Below, in pieces: positions 49,701 through 57,900 of a stretch of DNA of 64,000 nt (positions within the stretch are counted from its first letter, which is position 1; the number at the start of each line of letters is the position of its first letter). The notes beneath the pieces were generated by a model, which was not told the origin of the DNA, ran no database searches, and worked only from the letters and a program-made list of their open reading frames with translations. Source of the stretch: Shinisaurus crocodilurus (lineage: Eukaryota > Chordata > Lepidosauria > Squamata > Shinisauridae); assembly GCA_021292165.1 (NCBI GenBank), contig CM037879.1, positions 247,981,438 to 248,045,437 on the forward strand, written 5' to 3'. The position numbers and the translations under genes were made by a program.

Positions 49701-52700
49701 TCTCTAAGAGTTCATCTGGCTTACCACACCCCTTTTTGGCTTCTAGGTACATAAGAATCAGATAAGACAGATACCTTTTTCCTAATGTAGCAATAGGGAA
49801 GAGCTTTTACACAGTAGTTATACGACTGGTCTTAGTCCTGCATCACAACAACCCAGAATTCAACAACCCATACCATGGGTTAGCGTTATGTGTGAACCAG
49901 ACCAGTCTCTGCTTGCAGGCTTACAACCTAAAAAGGCCTTCTTGGTATGCTCCATGGTATGCTCTAAAGCAGGGCTCTCCAACCTTGGGTCCCCAGATGT
50001 TGCTGGCCTACAGCTCCCAGCATACCCAGCCAGCATGGCTAATGGCAAAGGATTCTGTGAGCTGTAGTCCAGCAACATCTGGGGACCCAAGATTGCAGAG
50101 CCCTGCTCTAAAGTGTGGGCTGAGTGGCAAATTAAGTGGGTGTGCTATTCTTTTACCATACTGAGCACTCAAATCATGATATTTCAGGATAGTGCGGCAT
50201 CACTAAAATGGCATGCTATAATCAGAATTTGTTTTCAAGGAATGAATAGGCTGAGAGTCTCTGCTTTTTCTCTTAGTTTTTCCAGCACATCTCTCTCAAA
50301 TCCATTCATTTCATAGATCATAGAGTTGGAAGGAGCCTACAAGGCTATCGAGTCCAACCCCCTGCTCAATGCAGGAAACTAGAGGAAGGGTCTCCCATCC
50401 AAGTAATAACCAGGCCTGACCCTGCTTAACCAACTGAACGTGTAGTTCCTCTGATTCTAGACAGACGGTGCTGACTTTTAGCCATGATATCACAGGCTGA
50501 GTGTGTTCTATAGCAAGGTAGAAAGAAAAATATGGTAGTGATGCAATTTATATTTGCATTTCAAAGGTTTACTCTTGGTTTTGTAGGCATTATGTGCCTT
50601 ACATCAAGATAAGAATGCAATTGTGCTTCCAATGGGTGCCTTTACCTGGTGAGCTAAGCAATGTTTCACAAAAGGTGTTTTTCATTAAGCACTTAGATGC
50701 ATGACATTTTCCCTTTCTGGGGTACAGGGAAGGTTTTTGCTAATGCGGGCGGGGCTGTTTTTGTTTTGTTTTTTTGCATATTTTGGATGTCATTGCAGTT
50801 TTGTCTAGTGGCAGAAAACGAGCAGTTGAAGTTGCAGATTGTGATTGGCAGTGCTGCTAACTCATTAGCCTGTCAAGGATTTGGCACTTCAGAACATGCT
50901 AGAGGGGAAACAAATGTTCATTTGCATAATGAGTTATGTTAAAAAAAAAAAAAAAACACCCTCCATTACTACAAAGTTGGGTCTGATTGTGAGCAGTTGA
51001 GCTGCTGCCTGTCCTTGCTAACATGTGTAGCTACAAAGCATTCAAAACTTGTCTTTTTGCTTAGTTTATTCGCCTTTGTTTTTCCTGCCAACGTTGGAAA
51101 AGAAGTTTGAAATTGTGCAGTGTCAGGTTTTTCAGTCTATTTTATTAGTGCTGGATCATCTTAATAGGCAGCTCTTCGGTGAGCGGACTATATACCTCAG
51201 GACCAAGATGGGCCAGAGCATAATTTGCTGTGCTGTTGATTTGCTTGCCCCTGAGTCGTATATGAGAATTGGAAGAAATATAGAAAATGAGATAAAGGTT
51301 TCTGAACTTTAGTGGTGTTTTTATTCACTAGAGTCACCAAAGCTGCATTTTACTTGCAAAACAGTTGTGAGCATTAGTAGTACTGATATTTATTCATAAG
51401 TGATCATCAGTCATTCTTGACTAGAATGTTGACTTCATTCACTTCATTTCTGGAGTTTGCTCATAGATGGAAGTATTCCCAAAACTGATCTGCCATGCCT
51501 GCAGCAAAGGTCTTTATATGAGAAAATGATGCACGTGCAGTAGAAGTCTTTTGAAGGGAAGATGCAGGCTGTGGGCTACCCACTCCTGCTTTTTTGGGTA
51601 GAAACAGGATGTGTGTGTGTGTTGTTGGATTTTAGATGCCTGCTTAAAGTCCTGTGGTTTTACCTGTGTGCCTGCTACTTTGCTTTTGCTTCCAGCAAAC
51701 ATAGAGTAAATTCCTCCCACAGTCCGACTTTTAGTTCTCCTGCTCTGTTGCAGCATTCAGGAAACAGAAGCCTTTCTATTCTAATTGTTTTATTATATTC
51801 ATAAAACAATTACACACTACAAACTAATACAGAGTCAGTTCAGAGAACATAACATAGACATCCAAATTAGAAGAAGAAACGAAGAAGCAAGCACAGCAAA
51901 CATACACACCCAGCTGTGCTTGAGAGCCAATGGGAATCAGGACAGTCAGGCATATGACAGTATAGCAACTGTCATATTACGTGACACCCACTTTCTCCTA
52001 CTAGATGTCCAAGGACATCTAGATATGGGAACGAGGAACACCTGTTCCAAAGACCTTCAGTATTGCAATGCTGAAGTGCCAACTGCTAAGTTTTACTGAA
52101 AGAAAAACCTTTAAGCAAGCTCATGCTTGATTCATAATCCAACATGTGTGTGGGGGGCACTCCTGGAAGATGCTTGGAGCTCCAACCAGCCACTTGCTTT
52201 GCCTTTTGAAGACTTCCCTTCTCAGGTGGGAGACTGTCCAGGGCTCAACAGCCTCCCAACTGAGATGGGAGAGCTTGGAAAGTATGGAAAGTATGGATCA
52301 GGTGGCTCTTTTGCACTTTCAAATGTGTCCCTCAGGTGAGGGTCTGCCGAGTTCATCAGCTGGCCGGATCCACATTTCCAAAAGCGTCCCTTTGAAATTG
52401 GGAGGGATGCACTTTCCATAGGGCTCTGCAACTTAGATGAAATTAATCAGCAGGCTGGATCCAGCCTGTGGGCTCTAGGTTCCTCATTCTTGCTTTAAAA
52501 TGGTAAAAAATGAAATAAGTTGGAGGTATGTATTTAATGTTTTCCAGATTGTAGAAATTGTTCGTATCTTCATACTGGCTTGAGGGGAGCTCAGACAAAT
52601 ATTTTGTTGCTAAGGCCTGCTTGAACTGGGTGGGACGGACAACATTTTGCTAGCAACTTCACCCCCTTTTATGAGCCATTTGTGAGGGCTCATAAGGGGA

Positions 52701-54894
52701 CAAAAATGTTCATGTGCACCCTCAACATTTTCAAGCAGCTTCAGTCTCTCCTGACAGGTACCCCTTCCCAGTATCATTTCACACACACACACACACACAC
52801 ACACAATAAAAAGAGCCTCTCCCCAGGATAATTTGTGAAGCAGTGGTGGCAATCTGATCTCTTCACATGGAAAGGTATGGCCAGAAAGGGCCTCTTTGCA
52901 GCTCCAGTGAACTATGACATTTGCTTCATTTTTTTAAAAAAATGCTTTTCATAGCTTCATTGAGAGACTGATATGAATTCATTTTTCAGAATAATACAAT
53001 ATATTTTAAAATTATTTTAACAAATAGAGTGAACTGAATGTTCAGAATGTTCAGTAGGGTGAACTGAATTTTCAGTGCAAAAAGGGGCTCTTCTGGGAGT
53101 AAAAACAAAATGTCCCCCACACCAACACACAATGCTTAACGCTTTCACGTTGGTGTTTGCAGCTCCAATTGGCTTCTGCCTTGGTGCAACTTCAAATTGG
53201 TCTTCTCTTGCACGTGTATAGGTGAGATAATGAAGAGTCAGACACAGGTATGTATGGTTTCAAATCAGGGCCACATTTATTGAATTAAAGATCTGGGAAG
53301 GGCGAAGGGCGGTATTAACCTATTCCGGCCTTTGGCTGGAAAAACCAAGACTTGTGCGAATGCATCCTAACAGAATCACAGGCGGAATGCCCCGTCACTG
53401 TCCAGTTGCATTCCATGTGGAGCTGGAGGGTCTTACCATTGTCGCTTCGCATTGGCGCCTCGAGACAGCCAATGTAGGTGAGAAAAAGTAGTACCCCAAA
53501 GGCGGCCCGATCTCCCTCCTGCCAAGCCTCAAGACATTAGCGAGGGAATCCTCAGGTAACCGTCAGTCACCTTGAAAGGTGCCACTGGATGATCACCATA
53601 ACCCTATGCCCCACTGCCTAATTCCGTACTTCCCGCCACAGGGAGAGACAAGCTTTCGCTTAGTCAAATCTCCCCCACCTGCCCGATAAAAAAGCGAGCA
53701 GGGCCCTTCGCAGATCTTCAATGAACAGATTGTTACCGACATCGGATAGGTGCACACCATCCGACCGATACAGCTCCCTCCGGGCCAAGGATATCGTGGG
53801 ATGGGGTATACAAATGAAACTAATTTCAAGCAAGGGCAATTGTTATTTTGCTATAACTTAATTTGCCTTCAGTGATATCACACAGTCAAATTTCATTGGG
53901 AATATGACGACTTCACTGTTTCCAGGCTCATCAGATGACTGATTTGGGGGGCGGGACTTTGGGATTTGGGAAATAATGCTTTCATGTCAGTTACATTGGC
54001 ACCAATGTAACTGACATGAAAACATTAAAGATTGGGCGCATCCAAATTGAACATTCCGGTCAGCCTGTTTGTTATAACTTAAAAATAAATTGTACTGTTC
54101 AGGAAGAATGTATTGGTATAAATAATTGGTTGGATCCAAACTTATCAAACTTAGAGTAGTTCCATTGAAATCAATGAGACTTAAGTCAGGCATAACTAAC
54201 TTTAGTTATCAATCGGTGTACTCTTAAGTATAACTAAGTCAGGATCTAATGCAACGTGTCTCTCATTAGAAGTATGAAAATCAGTATAATTTTCCACAGC
54301 CCTTCAGCTCACTTAAGTCTTGAAAGATTGTGTAACTAGCTGGTATCTCCGTACACCTAGGCATGTCTTCCAAATATATAGTTTTGCATAGATTTCTTTT
54401 AATGAAATAACTGCAATTTGCAAAAGAAGCCTTTAGATGTTTTTCACGTGGGATTATAAAAAAAAAAGTTAAATAACTACTGCAGAAAATGTTAGTATCT
54501 TTGAATGCTTGCAGATAACTCAACAAAAAAAATCTCAACTGATGTTCACAATAATGTGAACTATTTACTTAGCTCTTCCCAGAGTGTTAAGTATTGGCTG
54601 ACAATCCAGGTAATCTAGACATGGATTATTATCCGTTTTTATCAAGACATTTCAGACATGCCTAAGGTAAAAAAATCTGTGTGTCCTGACTGGAGAAATG
54701 CTTGTTTCCTAGGTGTATGGTTGGCTACGTTAATGCAAGTTTATCAGTGTTTCTAGTGTCTAACTTCGAACATCATTCAAATGGAACGGAGTTCTCTGGA
54801 TCACCATTAAAATATTGCAGGTAAAGAAATATATGTGAAATACTACCATGTGAATAACAACCTGTGTGCTTTGAACACTTGAAAGTCCTAAACA

Positions 54895-54932
<38 letters not shown>

Positions 54933-57900
54933 TATTATATTATTCCAGAGCTACTAGTAAATTAGCAGTTAGTTGTGTTTCTGTGATGTAGGGCCTGTTG
55001 CAACACTGGATTTACTCTTATGTTGGCTTTAAATCTTCAAGGCAGAGAAGCCATAAAGCACTTTAATTCTGTGCTGTGAATATACAACACAGCACTAAAA
55101 CCAACTGGCAACTGCCCGTCCCAGCTCCATGCTTATGTTCTGACTTTAAGGCCAGAAGACAATATAGGAGATGAAGAGGCAGAATCTGGGCAGCGGGGTA
55201 GAGAAGGGTTGAGGTAGGGAGCATAATGAGTAGAGCAAAAGGTTGCCATTTACAATTATATGCAATGATTACACACACGTCAGTGTACCCATGCAGAGCT
55301 TTTATGTGAACCAGTCTGCTAGTGATACAATGTTGATTAATTATACTTTGTTTAGCACTATTGCAAAGTCTTACTACTCATTTGAAAAAGTAGTCATTAT
55401 CAAAGTACAAGTAGTTGCCAAAAGTGGGGAAGGACATGGTTTCAACAGAAACTGCAGCCTAGCAAGTTAACGGTGGTGCCAGATCCACTGCTACACTCTG
55501 AACAGGACACTGTGGCAAGCAGCTCTGCTTCCAATCCCCATTGTCCATCTACTCTCCTTCTATCTCTCCTGTGATATAGAACCAGAGTACTGTGCACCAA
55601 AGAAGTCATGAGGGGTGTCAGTACTGACAACTGTACCAGTGGAGGTAAGGAGATGGAGCAGTTTTTTCTCTACCATTGCCTCGTGCAAGCTAAGATGAAG
55701 CCCTTCAGAAACAAGTGTGTTATAAACTCTCTACTTAACATCCTTTACTTGTATCATTTATACACAAGGGATGCTAATTCTCACAGGAAGCATCCCCATG
55801 CTCTGGGATTGTCTAGCCACATCAAGGGTCAGCTCCTTTAATATCAGTTGCTAATGGAGAGCTATTGTGTAGTGTAGGTGCTTCTTTTCCCATCCTGTTG
55901 TAATTCTATTGCTGATATTAATTCAATAGCAACATAGCATTGAGATGGACAAGGCTGATTTCCTGTTTGTTTGTTTGTTTGTTTGTAGGTACAGAGACTA
56001 TCGTGACCCTCCTCAGGCTCCAGTGCCCTATGGCTACACTCTACAGTTCTGGCATGTCTTAGCTGCACGGTTGGCTTTTATTATTGTTTTTGAGGTATGT
56101 TTCTCAGGACTAAAACAAAATTATTTAGAATTCCAAACTGTATGAAATTTTATATTGGGTTTGCATCAAATTTGATTTTATAGTATCAGGACAAAGGAAG
56201 GATCTCCTGGTTGAATCTGAGCAAAAATCACAGGACAGCATGGGATCTGTTGTACATAGCATGCAGGCCACTGATAGTAATTTTAGGATTAAACTCCAAT
56301 TCCAGATTTGGAACTTCTGAGGTAGTCTCTAATCCTGCACATTGAACTGTAAATATCCTACCTTTGGTAATGGTGAAAAAGGATGGAAAATATGGTAACT
56401 TCCCTCTTTGTTTTATAGCATTCTTGATGTTCAACTAGGAATTATGTGCTAATGTAGAACATTATTTAAATGTTTGTAGATCATTCACCTGGTTTGCACA
56501 CAATGATAACTCAGATTTTTAAAAAAATATTGGGTTATTTCAATGAGGCAGCATAGTTTGTTCTTGAGTTCTTCTCTGGCTTGTTGGAGAGATAAGCCAG
56601 AGTTCCTGGTTGGCACATAACTCTAACCAAACCATGTATAGAAGTTCCGTGGTTTGCTTAGTGGCAGGAGCACATGATAACCCAGTATTTTTTTTTAAAT
56701 TGGGGTTATGATTGCATGCAAATCGGGCCATTGTATAATTCTGTGTAAAAGCATTGTTAGTTATTACTGCATTCTTATGCCACTGTTTGTGTTACATTTA
56801 ATCAAATACTGTATTTGCAGAGCCTTCATTTGTGGATTTCTTCATTCTTCAGCTATTTTCTGAACGAGCTATATAGTCTGTCTATTTAAGATGGCTTTCA
56901 TAGCCAAAATTAAGTTAGTATGGTGTGTGAAGGAGGCTAAGTAGGAATTTGAAGTTTGTAATTCTAAGTTATTTTATATGTTAATATTTCTAGAATTATT
57001 TTGTTGCAATGTTTACATATATTTTACTAGCCTGAACCCTTCAGGATAAGATAGCAAAAATATAGCTATGCAAACTTAATATTCCTATATCATTCCATAC
57101 AATTAACTGCAATATTCTATGACGGCTGGGAGGGGCTGTGGCTCAGGCGTAGAACCCATACTTGGCATGAAGGTCCCAGGTTCAATCCCTAGCATCTCAG
57201 GTAGCGCTGGAAAAACACCTGCCTGAAACCCTGGAGAGCCAGTGTCAACAATACTGGGCTAGATAGACCCATTGTCTGATTCTGGATAAGGCAGCTGCCT
57301 ATGTTCCTATGGCAGAATAAGTAACGGAATCATTCAGCTAAAGTTAAGCATGTACTTAAATCTGCATTACAGTGATAAAGATCAATGGAACTTAAAAGTG
57401 ATTAAATTCAGCCGGATAATGGCCAAATTCCCTTTATTTATAGATAGATAGATAGATATGATTTCTGTAGTTAAATTAATGGACACTGATTTGCAGGAGT
57501 GCTCAGTAATTACTTATCTATTGGAATGTCTTTCTCCAATATGAGTGTAATAAGTAGAGTTGCCTTGATCTCTGAGATGTGTAGATGTTCTAAACATGCT
57601 CAACAGAGATGCTTGAAAATTAAAACATGAAACAGAACAAAATCAGAATGTGTGCACAGAGACACAGTTGCAAAGACTATATTTTTATTATTATTTAATT
57701 GTTCACTTTCTTGTTGAGGTTTGATGCTTAATTCACCCATTTTAAAAACTTTTTTCCAGCACCTCGTGTTTTGCATAAAACACTTGATTTCCTATTTAAT
57801 CCCAGACCTTCCTAAAGATTTGAGGGATCGTATGAGAAGAGAAAAATATCTGATTCAGGAAATGATGTATGAAGCAGAACTGGAGCGCCTCCAGAAAGAA

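Larger units (their letters stand above)
49618..54712 (+). other. ANO4 intron, 5.1 kb
   Basis: Holds an element D fragment (49830-49925), MITE A (49980-50105), a 5S SINE (50311-50430), a (CA)n tract (52783-52804), a possible Ngaro/DIRS-like fragment (53220-53810) and repeat C-like sequence (54131-54240). The middle, 50450-52780, is unrecognised. Confidence 0.8.
56095..57759 (+). other. ANO4 intron, 1.7 kb
   Basis: Holds a degraded element D (56485-56738), SINE A (57131-57311) and (GATA)n (57440-57458). Confidence 0.8.
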
